Origin: Flavobacterium sp.
GTDB taxonomy: Bacteria; Bacteroidota; Bacteroidia; Flavobacteriales; Flavobacteriaceae
DNA: 64,000 nucleotides
Assembly (NCBI RefSeq): GCF_017744675.1
Contig: NZ_JAGIAV010000001.1
Span: 436,498 to 500,497, forward strand
Direction: 5' to 3'
The notes under the pieces are model-generated. The model did not search any database and was not told where the DNA came from. It saw only the letters and a program-made list of their open reading frames with translations. Shown here in pieces: positions 43,395-52,022 of the stretch. Every line of letters begins with the position of its first letter. Position 1 is the first letter of the stretch. The position numbers and the translations under genes are program-made.

Positions 43395-44522
43395 TTAATT
43401 AAAATTTGATTGATCAAAATTTTTCATTGTGAAGTTGTATGGCTGATTATTATAATTATAATATTTCGTTGTAATATGCCATTTTTTTGAAATTTCTAAA
43501 TACTTTTTTCTAATTAGATTATAAATCTCAATTCCTTCAAGTGTCAACACATTTTCTTTTCCATTATAAAACTTATTTATTTCTTCAAGTCTTGACAAAT
43601 CAAAAGAACATTTAATTAAATAAAAACCTATTCTTGCTATAGCTTCTTTTCTTTGTTTTTCTTTGAATTTATTATTTTTTAGACAATCATCTAAGCATAA
43701 AAATGTCGCATAATATGTATAAAGTGCATGAAAAAGTATATAAACTGTTCTATGATCTTTTAATTTTATGATATCTTCTACATTTTGTTCTTCATTAATT
43801 TTAAAAATAGCCTTTCTGTTATAGAATAATGTTGTTAAAATAATATGCCCGGTTTGATGGGCAATATCATCAACAAAAAAGACTTCATCATAATCATCTT
43901 GGTAGACATTTAAAAAAACTATACCATGAGCATTTATTGATGCAAAAGAATTGGTATTGTTAGTATCCGTCTTAAAAATTAGTATTTTTTGACAACAAAG
44001 TTCAATTAGATTAAAATGTTCCTTTGAGTTTTCCTTAATTAGAGAAAGTGCATTTGTTAAATAATTAATATTTTTATTGAACAACTTATTACTACAATCT
44101 ATCTGACTATAATCTAGTATATTTCCAGAAATATTTTTAAAAATATTTTGAAGTAAATCAACTGGATGTATAAACACTTCAATATTAGTATTCTCTATCA
44201 TTTGTATCTTATCAAAAGGAATGGGTTCTTCTTTATTAAAATATCCTAATTTTGGAAGGTAAGCAATACTACTAGTGCTACTAAAAGAATGATTAATCTC
44301 CAAATCTTGTTTGTCCAGAAAATAACCTTGCATGATTTCTACTAAAAGTTCATTAGAGAAATAATTTTCAATTTTATGATTAAAATAAAAGAACAATAGT
44401 GGTTCTAGAAATAAATTATCGTCATCAAAATCGATTCTTTCTAATAAATCTGGATTTTCTTTATAAATAAGCAATTTGATAGTATTTATCATTTCTGTTT
44501 GGCAAGCCTTGATATCCCTCAT
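43395..44522 (-). CDS. HQxxH-motif protein, variant of HExxH peptide beta-hydroxylases
   Basis: The 375-residue soluble protein carries HQTGH (His222, Gln223, His226) in VDDIAHQTGHIIL. A second conserved patch follows with DHRTVYILFHALYTYYATF (His265). Spacing and flanking sequence resemble the HExxH-motif proteins of RiPP clusters, which are described as 2-oxoglutarate-type peptide beta-hydroxylases, with Gln replacing the usual Glu. Whether it is an active enzyme is not decidable here. It stands right after the CPBP protease gene in the cluster and starts at 44522. Confidence 0.6.
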   Translation of the reverse strand: MRDIKACQTEMINTIKLLIYKENPDLLERIDFDDDNLFLEPLLFFYFNHKIENYFSNELLVEIMQGYFLDKQDLEINHSFSSTSSIAYLPKLGYFNKEEPIPFDKIQMIENTNIEVFIHPVDLLQNIFKNISGNILDYSQIDCSNKLFNKNINYLTNALSLIKENSKEHFNLIELCCQKILIFKTDTNNTNSFASINAHGIVFLNVYQDDYDEVFFVDDIAHQTGHIILTTLFYNRKAIFKINEEQNVEDIIKLKDHRTVYILFHALYTYYATFLCLDDCLKNNKFKEKQRKEAIARIGFYLIKCSFDLSRLEEINKFYNGKENVLTLEGIEIYNLIRKKYLEISKKWHITTKYYNYNNQPYNFTMKNFDQSNFN

Positions 44523-44595
44523 TTTTGAATAATTTTTAATTGTACTTATTATTACCGATTAAATTTAAATTAATATATTGCTATAAAACAGATAA

Positions 44596-45249
44596 TTAGG
44601 AAATTAATATATAGGAAAATGAATTTAAGAAAATATGTAGAGCGATAGATGCAGCAATTCCAAATTTTAATCTCAGCAAAGAAAAAATAAAGCCCGAAAT
44701 GATTTTAGAAAATATATATAATACTATTACAATATTTAACGTATTTAAATTATTAAAATTTGACAAATGAAATACTCCAAAAAGCAAACATGAAAAATAA
44801 ATAATTGGTAACATTAAGCTTTTATCATCCGAAATATTTAGTTTATAATTAAACTTTTTAGAAACAAAAAGCAGTAAAAAAGAAATATTAAATACATAAT
44901 ATAATACGGTTGATAAAACAAATTTCTCATATAGAAATGAAATCAAGAAAAAGACAGAAAATAAGACTAGATTGTACTTGTTTTTTATAATTAATAATCT
45001 GAACAAAATTTCTTCCATAATTGGAGATATAATAGCTACCTTAAAAAAAGTAATGTTTTTTGGTATAACAACTTCAGATTTATTAGAAAATTCATGCACT
45101 AGAATTCCAATAAAAAACGAAAAAAGAATTAACATTAATGTAAAGGCAATAAAATAATAAAATAATGATTTTCTAAAGAAACCGACATATACAATATTGC
45201 GAGGGCATACTAATATATCTTTTATATCACTTTTAAAGATTTTGAACAT
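44596..45249 (-). CDS. CPBP-family intramembrane protease
   Basis: The 217-residue polytopic protein has the three CPBP/Abi motifs: EEILFR (Glu79, Glu80, Arg84), FGVFH (His161) and HIFLN (His205, Asn209). Homologues are CAAX-type prenyl proteases, and in bacteriocin loci they often give self-immunity or process the peptide. It is separated from the upstream peptide gene by 72 bases containing a hairpin. Immunity or leader-related processing are both plausible here. Confidence 0.88.
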   Translation of the reverse strand: MFKIFKSDIKDILVCPRNIVYVGFFRKSLFYYFIAFTLMLILFSFFIGILVHEFSNKSEVVIPKNITFFKVAIISPIMEEILFRLLIIKNKYNLVLFSVFFLISFLYEKFVLSTVLYYVFNISFLLLFVSKKFNYKLNISDDKSLMLPIIYFSCLLFGVFHLSNFNNLNTLNIVIVLYIFSKIISGFIFSLLRLKFGIAASIALHIFLNSFSYILIS

Positions 45250-45263
45250 TTAAATAAAAATTT

Positions 45264-45315
45264 AACCTATGAAGAAGTTAAAACTATTAAAAAGTTAATA
45301 ACAACTTCATAGGTT
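45264..45315 (-). terminator. Hairpin between the precursor peptide gene and the CPBP gene
   Basis: Inverted arms AACCTATGAAG (45264-45274) and CTTCATAGGTT (45305-45315) flank an AT-rich loop. On the minus strand it comes just after the peptide stop and is followed by a T-rich stretch, typical of a leaky terminator or RNA-stabilising element. It would let the peptide be made in excess over the processing genes. Confidence 0.65.
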
Positions 45316-45321
45316 TAATTA

Positions 45322-45489
45322 CTAACGTCCGAAACCAGTTTCGAAAAGATAAGTCCCGATTGCTTCTGCGGCTTGCTCTAACGTACTGTGACAGCCATTT
45401 GCATTTCCACCTTTAATTTCATTTAACAATTCTTCTGAAGCTTTTGCTTCCGCTCTTTCTTTTAGAGCGTCTAAACTTAATTTACTCAT
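45322..45489 (-). CDS. Precursor peptide with double-glycine leader (putative RiPP/bacteriocin)
   Basis: This 55-codon ORF was read by eye from the minus strand. The leader MSKLSLDALKERAEAKASEE continues as LLNEIKGG, with Ile at -4, Leu at -7 and Ala at -12, the C39-type cleavage pattern. The core, NANGCHSTLEQAAEAIGTYL plus FETGFGR, is 27 residues with one Cys and one His and no Lys. It is the first gene of the minus-strand cluster that carries a C39 exporter. It lacks LanB, LanM or radical SAM partners, so the expected product is not a standard lanthipeptide. Confidence 0.85.
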   Translation of the reverse strand: MSKLSLDALKERAEAKASEELLNEIKGGNANGCHSTLEQAAEAIGTYLFETGFGR

Positions 45490-45677
45490 TTTGCTTGTTT
45501 TAATTGATTAATAAAAATTTAATCGTTACTTAGACATTGTTACTGCAGTTAACCCTGTATTAAAGTAAGAATAATTTTATGTTTCAAATTTGTGTATTTT
45601 ATTTTAATAAGCACAGAGCATAATTAGAATAAATAATTCTTTAAAGGAATATTGTTTTAAATGTGTGAATTTTCTTA

Positions 45678-45685
45678 TATATTTG
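45678..45685 (+). promoter_or_regulatory. -7 promoter element of the XRE regulator gene
   Basis: TATATTTG matches TAnnTTTG and lies 21 bases before the ATG at 45707. A TTG at 45652-45654 is about 23 bases upstream. I found no TAnnTTTG for the divergent peptide gene in 45490-45706. Confidence 0.5.
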
Positions 45686-45706
45686 TGAATAATTTAATTA
45701 TTATTT

Positions 45707-46039
45707 ATGAATATAGGAGAAAACATTAGAAAGTGCAGAAGAGAAAAAGATATAAAAGCAGAGGAAATATTTGAGAAAATAGGAATAAGCCAATCGACAT
45801 ATTCTAAAATTGAAAATAATAGATGTAAAATTGACATCAAAACTTTAAATAATATAGCTAAAGCATTGGGTGTGGATGTTATTGTCCTCTTAGGTATTGA
45901 AAGAAAAGACATAAATTATTCAAATACAGACACCTTAATTATCTCTTTAGAAAATAAAATAGAATTATTAAAAGAGCAAAACTCTTTATTAAAGAAAGAA
46001 ATCAAACTGATAAAAAGAACCAACAAAAAAAACGACTAA
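45707..46039 (+). CDS. XRE-family helix-turn-helix regulator with C-terminal coiled coil
   Basis: The 110-residue protein has an XRE HTH at residues 1-65, with IFEKIGISQSTYSKIENNRC as the recognition part. A polar coiled-coil tail follows (SLENKIELLKEQNSLLKKEI). It is divergent from the peptide gene with 217 bases between the starts, and is therefore a candidate regulator of the cluster. Its AT-rich codon use matches that cluster. Confidence 0.88.
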   Translation: MNIGENIRKCRREKDIKAEEIFEKIGISQSTYSKIENNRCKIDIKTLNNIAKALGVDVIVLLGIERKDINYSNTDTLIISLENKIELLKEQNSLLKKEIKLIKRTNKKND

Positions 46040-46087
46040 ATATTTCAGTCGCTATATAATTATTTTTTTAAGATAGAAATGTAATGA

Positions 46088-46534
46088 TTACTCCCTAACC
46101 ATTTGTATATGCGGAATATCGTCTTCTAAATACATTTCGCTGGTTTGGACAAAACCGTGGCTTTCGTAGAATTTCTTCAAATACAATTGTGCACCTATGG
46201 TTATTTTATCTTTTCCAAAATTGGATTTGATTTGAGCAATTGCTTCACGCATTAATTCGTGTCCCCATTTGCGATCACGATAATTTGCGTCTACGACAAC
46301 TCTTCCTATAGAAGCATTATCAAAACTAATTCCAGCATCAAATAAACGCGAATAGGCTACAATTTTACCTTCAAACTCTCCTATCAAGTGCAATGCTTTC
46401 TTGTCTTTATTGTCAAGGTCTAAATAAACGCAATTTTGCTCGACTACAAAGATCTCGCTTCGCAATCTGAGCAAATCGTATAACTCGTAAACAGTTAATG
46501 CCTCAAAAGGCTTTATTTTCCATTTTAATTCCAT
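46088..46534 (-). CDS. ElaA-type GNAT acetyltransferase
   Basis: With the start at 46534 the protein has 148 residues. It matches ElaA: an opening MELKWKIKPFEALTVYELYD, the signature LRSEIFVVEQNCVYLDLD near 24, and an acetyl-CoA loop VDANYRDRKWGHELMREAI near 86. A short N-terminal extension is possible but not needed. The substrate is unknown. Confidence 0.88.
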   Translation of the reverse strand: MELKWKIKPFEALTVYELYDLLRLRSEIFVVEQNCVYLDLDNKDKKALHLIGEFEGKIVAYSRLFDAGISFDNASIGRVVVDANYRDRKWGHELMREAIAQIKSNFGKDKITIGAQLYLKKFYESHGFVQTSEMYLEDDIPHIQMVRE

Positions 46535-46694
46535 TCTTACTTTATGTTTTGCCACGACGGCGCAAAAACGCGAAGTTATATATTTTTTTTGCTCCGCTAA
46601 AGTTTCTTATAAAAATCGAAAAGACACAAAATTTATTTCGTTAGAATAAAACTTTGTGCCTCTGTCACTTTGTAACTTTGTCCCTTAGAAAAAA

Positions 46695-47336
46695 CTATTT
46701 TTTCGTCATTACGATTTCCATGCTTTTATATTCTGATCCGTTTTTTACATCAAACATTTCCAATTTTCTCGTTTTCGGGTCAACAATTGTGTAAACTTCG
46801 CGATATGGCGTTTTCTCGCCGTTGACAGGATTTACCATTTCTCCTTTGAATTCCATACTCTTTGCCGCTTCGTTATATTTTCCCATAGCAACCATCATTC
46901 CAGTACCCATATTATCGATAAAGGTTGTGGTATATTCTTGACTTGCATTATTGTAGGCCAAAGTGCTTTTCCCTTCAAAAGGCTGTCCCATCATCGTTCC
47001 TTTATAAACTGCTTCTTGATAGCGTCCTCCCAAAATCATTTTTATTTCTGCTGTGGTCGTAGATTTTTCTGGTTTCCCGTTTGGTTCAGACCAGAATGTC
47101 ATATCGCAGTTCCATGTTCCAACTTCGTCGGCCATTAATTTATGCGCTTCACTTGGAGCTGCATACGCCGCCCAAGCTTTCATTTGAGCTGCAGAATCTA
47201 ATGGTTCTTCAATAAGCGGTTCTTCCGTTTTAACAGCAAGAGAGTCTTTTGCGGTAGCAGTCTCTGTTTTTGCTTCTTTTTTACATGAAACAAAACACAA
47301 GGCTATTATTGCTAAGGTTGTGGTTAATTTTTTCAT
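46695..47336 (-). CDS. DUF1579-family lipoprotein
   Basis: The 213-residue protein has a lipoprotein signal (MKKLTTTLAIIALCFVSC), an acidic linker, and a DUF1579 domain starting WAAYAAPSEAHKLMADEVGT with GTWNCDMTFW. DUF1579 proteins are calycin-like beta barrels of unknown function. It is probably anchored in the envelope. No operon partner is evident. Confidence 0.85.
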   Translation of the reverse strand: MKKLTTTLAIIALCFVSCKKEAKTETATAKDSLAVKTEEPLIEEPLDSAAQMKAWAAYAAPSEAHKLMADEVGTWNCDMTFWSEPNGKPEKSTTTAEIKMILGGRYQEAVYKGTMMGQPFEGKSTLAYNNASQEYTTTFIDNMGTGMMVAMGKYNEAAKSMEFKGEMVNPVNGEKTPYREVYTIVDPKTRKLEMFDVKNGSEYKSMEIVMTKK

Positions 47337-47397
47337 AACTAATTGTTTTTATGTTTGTTATGAATAAAATTACGAAAAATTTTTGGTTGTTCTATTT

Positions 47398-47717
47398 TGT
47401 TTCAGGTTTCAGGTTTGAAGTTGATTGCTTTGTCTGTTCTAACGCAGAGTCGCAAAGGATTTTCGCAAAGCACAGTGAGTATATTTTAAGAAGACAAAGT
47501 CCTCAGAGAAATGCGCATATGTAACCGTGGAACTGTAATAACTTCAAACCTGAAACTTGAAACAAAATCCCGCTTTGTGGATTTAACCACAGAGTTCGCA
47601 AAGGATTTTTCGCAAAGTACGCTGAGGATATTTTTAAAGAAGGCAAAGTCCTCAAAGCAATGCAGATTTATTACGCAACGTTAACTTGAAACCTCAAACT
47701 TCAAACTTGAAACAAAA
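47398..47717. repeat. Intergenic word-repeat block before the DUF4837 gene
   Basis: The 385-base gap 47337-47721 holds no gene. It contains two imperfect direct copies of a GCAAAGGATTTTCGCAAAG-type element (about 47441-47516 and 47586-47666). It also contains GTTTCAGGTTT words at 47400 and complementary TTCAAACCTGAAACTTGAAA and TTGAAACCTCAAACTTCAAA stretches (47541 and 47683). The words pair with each other and with those at 7920-7980. Confidence 0.65.
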
Positions 47718-47721
47718 AACC

Positions 47722-48690
47722 CTATCGTTTATCGATTCTGAATGTTTTTATAATAGCTTCAAGATTTAGCATTAAGTCACGTTCTTGATGTGATGGTGAA
47801 TAAGAGAATCCTTCTATAACCAAAACGCGATTAAAAGTTGGATCTAATATGGCGTAATTGATAAATGGTCCTGTCATGAAATCGTTTTTCAGTTCCCAAG
47901 TTCCTTTAGTTTCAAAGGCTTCTCTATTGTCTAGTGATACTTTGGAGAAATACGGTGCGTAGGCATCGCTGGTAATCATTTGTGTATTGGGTTCACGTCC
48001 TTGAATGTATTTACCAATTGAGTCGCGCATTTTGACGATTGCGTTTACGACATCTTTTTTCTTTTTGAAATTGTGAAGCGGAATTTGGTAAATTAATAAA
48101 CTCGTGTTGCCACTAATGATTTCTTTTTTAAGCCAAATAAAATTCTTTTTATGCAGCATATATTCATATCCTGTTGGAATCTGAATATTGATATGGAACT
48201 TGTTTTTTATAATGGCTTTATTCAGCAGTGAAGCACTGTTATCTTCTTGTATTTTCTGAATTTCGGAATCGTGAATGATTTTTATTATTTGCGGAGAATT
48301 CAATTCAAGACTGCAGATAATATCGTCTACCGATTTTCCGTAAATGCGAAAAGTATTGTGCGGAAGGTTTTTACTTCGAATGATTTCGAATTTATCGGCT
48401 GTCGCTTTCTTAACCACAATAATGCTTCGGCTGTCTGTAACAAAACCTTCAAGCAATCTGGCCGGATATTGATTAATGGTAAAAAGAGGTTCTTCTTGAG
48501 TAAGTCCAAGAACCGGTGAAGCAAATTTATTTCTGATACTATCGCCCACTTCACCATACCATAACTGGTCGTCTATTATGACAGAAATAGTATTGGTTTT
48601 TCCAGAAACTGTTTCATTCTGTTTTTCAGTCTTGAAACAAGCAGTCAGGAAAAATGGAATTAATAGCAATAAAAAATGGGTTTTATTCAT
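47722..48690 (-). CDS. DUF4837-family lipoprotein
   Basis: The 322-residue protein has a lipoprotein signal (MNKTHFLLLLIPFFLTAC). The mature part contains the DUF4837 layout, for example VIIDDQLWYGEVGDSIRNKF and FSYSPSHQERDLMLNLEAII near the end. It is 46 bases after the lytic transglycosylase gene, an arrangement that I associate with flavobacteria. The function is unknown. Confidence 0.82.
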   Translation of the reverse strand: MNKTHFLLLLIPFFLTACFKTEKQNETVSGKTNTISVIIDDQLWYGEVGDSIRNKFASPVLGLTQEEPLFTINQYPARLLEGFVTDSRSIIVVKKATADKFEIIRSKNLPHNTFRIYGKSVDDIICSLELNSPQIIKIIHDSEIQKIQEDNSASLLNKAIIKNKFHINIQIPTGYEYMLHKKNFIWLKKEIISGNTSLLIYQIPLHNFKKKKDVVNAIVKMRDSIGKYIQGREPNTQMITSDAYAPYFSKVSLDNREAFETKGTWELKNDFMTGPFINYAILDPTFNRVLVIEGFSYSPSHQERDLMLNLEAIIKTFRIDKR

Positions 48691-48736
48691 TTTTTTAATT
48701 TATGAAATAAAACCCAAATTTAATAAGATTTTTCTA

Positions 48737-50566
48737 TTATCCGTTTATTTTAAGTTTCATTCCCGGTTTAATATCTTCATCTTTAATACCATTCCATTTT
48801 TTAATATCTGAAATTGTCACTCCAGGATATTTTTTAGAAATGCTATATAAAGAATCTCCTTTCTTAACGTAATAATCTTCACTAACGTTTTTAGAAGGCG
48901 CTTTTTTCTTGAATGTATCAACCGAGTTTGATGCAATTGCTGTTGAAGTCGGCTCTTCTATAACTATTGCTGCTTTAGAAATAATAAGTGTTTTTCCTAA
49001 ACCAATGTTATTTGAAGTTAAATTGTTAAGTTCTTTTAACTCCGCAATAGTCGTACCGAATTTCTTTGCAATGCTACCTAAATTATCTCCAGCAACAACA
49101 ACATAGTCCATATCGACAGCTGTTGATTTCTCTTTTTCATCAGCAGATGCGATTGCTTCTTCTTTTTTATCTACAACTGCATTTGCCTTAATAGCTGAAG
49201 ATGAAGGTTCTTCAGATTTAATTTTCAAACTTCTGCCAATTGCTACGGCATTTGTTTTTATATTATTCCATTTTTTAATTTCGCTAATACTTACATTATA
49301 TTTAGAAGCGATTGCTCCTAAGTTATCTCCTTTTTTAACTTTATAGAATTCAAAGTCGGCATTATCCGTTTCTGTTGGTTTAAGAATTGCTTTAGCTGCC
49401 GGTTTCGCTTTAGGAGCATACTTTACCGCCAATCTTGAATTAGAAGATTTCATTTCGGCATCATATTTCACATAAGCATAAATCTGATCTTCGTTTGAAA
49501 CAAAAGTAGCTACTTTGTCTTTTGGAAGACGGATGAAGTGCTGCTCTCCTTGATAAAATGGAACAACTCCCATTTTGTATGATGGATTTAAAAGCTGAAT
49601 TTGCGATTGTGGCATGTCTAATAAATCTGCTAGCTGTTTGAAGGACATTTGATTTTTTACACAAACCGTATCCGTTTCAAAGTTTTTAACCACTGCTCTT
49701 TCTGGATTGATTCCGTGTTCTTTGTGGTATTCGAAAAGGTACATTGTTGCTAAGAAAGCAGGAACATAACCTTGAGTTTCTTTTGGAAGATAATTGCGAA
49801 TGTCCCAATATTTTGTTTTTCCGCCAGAGCGACGAATTGCTTTGGTAACATTTCCTGGTCCTGAATTGTAAGAAGCTAAAACCAGTTCCCAGTCTCCAAA
49901 AATATTAAACATTTTGGTCATGTATTCTGAAGCTGCGGCTGTAGCTTTAAGAGGGTCGCTTCTTTCATCGATATAAGAATCGATTTTTAGAGCATATTGT
50001 TTTCCGGTTCCGTACATAAACTGCCAAAGTCCCGTAGCGCCCATTTTAGAAACTGCTTTAGGGTTTAAAGCAGATTCTACAACGGCTAAATATTTTATTT
50101 CCAAAGGAACGTTTTGCTTAGCAAAAGCATCCTCGAAGATTGGGAAATAATATTCTGATAAAGCCATTAATCGAGAAAACGATTTTTTCCGGTTCTTAAG
50201 AAATGACTTTATTATATTTTCTAAACCTTGATTGTATTGAATTTCAAAAGGTGATTTCTGATTCATCGCCGCCAAACGCTGTTTTAGCAGTTCGGTTGGG
50301 AGTTCTTCATCAACAGTAACATCTTTGTTAATGGTTTGAATGTCTTTGGTTAGATCATCATAAATATCCAGACTCACTAACTCGTTCATCCAAAGACTAT
50401 CCACTTTTGTAGCCAGATTGTCTTTTTTGAATGTGCTTTTAATAGAATCTAAATATGAAAGCTTAACCTCTGGCCTCAGTTCTACGTTTGTCTTTGCCGT
50501 TTCCTGTGCAGAGACAGCCAACGTAAAGAAAACAGAAACCACTAATGATAATTTTTTTACAATCAT
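48737..50566 (-). CDS. Membrane-exported lytic transglycosylase with three LysM domains (MltD-like)
   Basis: With the start at 50566 (MIVKKLSLVVSVFFTLAVSA) this is 609 residues. The GH23 domain has the catalytic Glu in AVVESALNPKAVSKMGATGL near 150, followed by WQFMYGTG and LVLASYNSGPGNV. Three LysM repeats follow (YKVKKGDNLGAIASKY, YVVVAGDNLGSIAKKF, YYVKKGDSLYSISKKY). It cleaves peptidoglycan glycan strands in the periplasm. Upstream in-frame codons (to 50623) are not needed. A -7 like CAAACTTA lies at 50621-50628. Confidence 0.93.
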   Translation of the reverse strand: MIVKKLSLVVSVFFTLAVSAQETAKTNVELRPEVKLSYLDSIKSTFKKDNLATKVDSLWMNELVSLDIYDDLTKDIQTINKDVTVDEELPTELLKQRLAAMNQKSPFEIQYNQGLENIIKSFLKNRKKSFSRLMALSEYYFPIFEDAFAKQNVPLEIKYLAVVESALNPKAVSKMGATGLWQFMYGTGKQYALKIDSYIDERSDPLKATAAASEYMTKMFNIFGDWELVLASYNSGPGNVTKAIRRSGGKTKYWDIRNYLPKETQGYVPAFLATMYLFEYHKEHGINPERAVVKNFETDTVCVKNQMSFKQLADLLDMPQSQIQLLNPSYKMGVVPFYQGEQHFIRLPKDKVATFVSNEDQIYAYVKYDAEMKSSNSRLAVKYAPKAKPAAKAILKPTETDNADFEFYKVKKGDNLGAIASKYNVSISEIKKWNNIKTNAVAIGRSLKIKSEEPSSSAIKANAVVDKKEEAIASADEKEKSTAVDMDYVVVAGDNLGSIAKKFGTTIAELKELNNLTSNNIGLGKTLIISKAAIVIEEPTSTAIASNSVDTFKKKAPSKNVSEDYYVKKGDSLYSISKKYPGVTISDIKKWNGIKDEDIKPGMKLKING

Positions 50567-50676
50567 ATAACATTTTTTTAAAATTCTGTAATTCAAACAA
50601 TTACTAGAGTTGTATTTTTGCAAACTTAAGCCCTTTATCGAAGAAAAGTGTTTAAAAAAATGTTAATTGTGATATT

Positions 50677-51864
50677 TTAGTCTAAAATCGCTGCAATTCC
50701 AGGTAAAATTCTTCCTTCTAACATTTCAAGCATTGCCCCACCACCAGTAGAAACATAGCTCATTTTATCTTCAAATCCGAACTGTTTTACTGCTGCAACA
50801 GAATCACCGCCACCCACTAATGAAAATGCTCCATTTGCTGTAGCTTCTGCGATATAATCTCCTAATGCAATTGTTCCTTTAGAGAAAGTTTCCATTTCAA
50901 AAACTCCCAATGGACCATTCCAAAGAATTGTTTTAGACTCTAAAATTACTTTTTTGAAGTTCTCTAGAGATTTTGGACCTGCATCTAAACCTTGCCATCC
51001 ATCAGGAATTGCAGTTACATCTACAACCTGAGTGTTTGCATTATTTGAGAAATCGTCTGCAGCAATAACATCAACAGGAATATGTACCTGAACTCCTTTT
51101 TCTTTTGCTAATCTTAAAATTTCAAGTGCTAAATCTAATTTATCATCTTCACAGATAGACTCACCGATTTTTCCGCCTTGAGCTTTAATGAAAGTAAAAG
51201 TCATACCTCCTCCAATAATCATGTGATCTACTTTATCTAAGATATTTTCGATAACGGTAATTTTAGAAGAAACTTTAGAACCTCCAAGAACAGCAGTTAC
51301 AGGTTTTTCACTGTTTTTAAGAACTTTATTTAAACTGTCAATTTCTTTTGCCAATAATGTTCCAAAAGTTTTATCGTTTGGAAAAAATTCTGCAATAATA
51401 GTAGTTGATGCGTGTGCTCTGTGAGCAGTACCAAATGCATCGTTTACATAGATGTCTCCAAGTGAAGCTAATTCTTTAGCGAAAGCTACATCTCCAGCTT
51501 CTTCTTCTGCGTGGAAACGTAAATTTTCTAATAAAAGAACTTCGCCTGGTTTTAAATCTTTTGCTGCTGTTTGAGCCGGTTCACCAACACAGTTTTCAGC
51601 AAATTTTACTTGAACTCCTAAAATTTCAGAAGCTGTTTTTAAGATATGTTTTAGAGAGTATTTCTCTTCTGCTCCTTTTGGTCTTCCAAGGTGTGACATT
51701 AAAATTACACTTCCACCTTGTGCTAAAATAGTATCAATTGTTGGCTTTGCCGCTTCAATACGTGTTGTATCTGTTACATTAAAATTCTCATCCAACGGCA
51801 CGTTGAAGTCAACACGGATAATTGCTTTTTTATTTTTAAAATCGAAATCGTTTAAAGTTTTCAT
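50677..51864 (-). CDS. pgk: Phosphoglycerate kinase
   Basis: The 395-residue enzyme transfers phosphate from 1,3-bisphosphoglycerate to ADP in glycolysis. The N-terminal signature [13 protein letters not shown] is near 15, MSHLGRPKG near 57, the nucleotide loop [15 protein letters not shown] near 320, and [11 protein letters not shown] near 358. Length is normal. It stands alone on the minus strand, 152 bases after the PorP/SprF gene that precedes it in transcription direction. Confidence 0.97.
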   Translation of the reverse strand: MKTLNDFDFKNKKAIIRVDFNVPLDENFNVTDTTRIEAAKPTIDTILAQGGSVILMSHLGRPKGAEEKYSLKHILKTASEILGVQVKFAENCVGEPAQTAAKDLKPGEVLLLENLRFHAEEEAGDVAFAKELASLGDIYVNDAFGTAHRAHASTTIIAEFFPNDKTFGTLLAKEIDSLNKVLKNSEKPVTAVLGGSKVSSKITVIENILDKVDHMIIGGGMTFTFIKAQGGKIGESICEDDKLDLALEILRLAKEKGVQVHIPVDVIAADDFSNNANTQVVDVTAIPDGWQGLDAGPKSLENFKKVILESKTILWNGPLGVFEMETFSKGTIALGDYIAEATANGAFSLVGGGDSVAAVKQFGFEDKMSYVSTGGGAMLEMLEGRILPGIAAILD

Positions 51865-51896
51865 CTGCTAATTTTTTTAATTTTTTGAAAGAATAA

Positions 51897-51904
51897 CAAA
51901 TATA
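51897..51904 (-). promoter_or_regulatory. -7 promoter element of pgk
   Basis: CAAATATA on the plus strand is the complement of TATATTTG, matching TAnnTTTG. It lies 33 bases upstream of the pgk start. Confidence 0.5.
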
Positions 51905-52022
51905 GAACTTTTACAGTACTCTAAATTTCAAAAAAGCAAAAATAATCCAATAATAAAAACGAAAACGTTGTAAATTATGAAAACAAACAAAATAATTCTT
52001 AAAGATGATAAAAATTACTTGC

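Noticed and set aside
45322..45489. Lanthipeptide or lasso-peptide precursor
   Set aside because: No LanB, LanM, LanC, LasB/C or similar genes are in the cluster, and the core has a single Cys, so these classes are unsupported.
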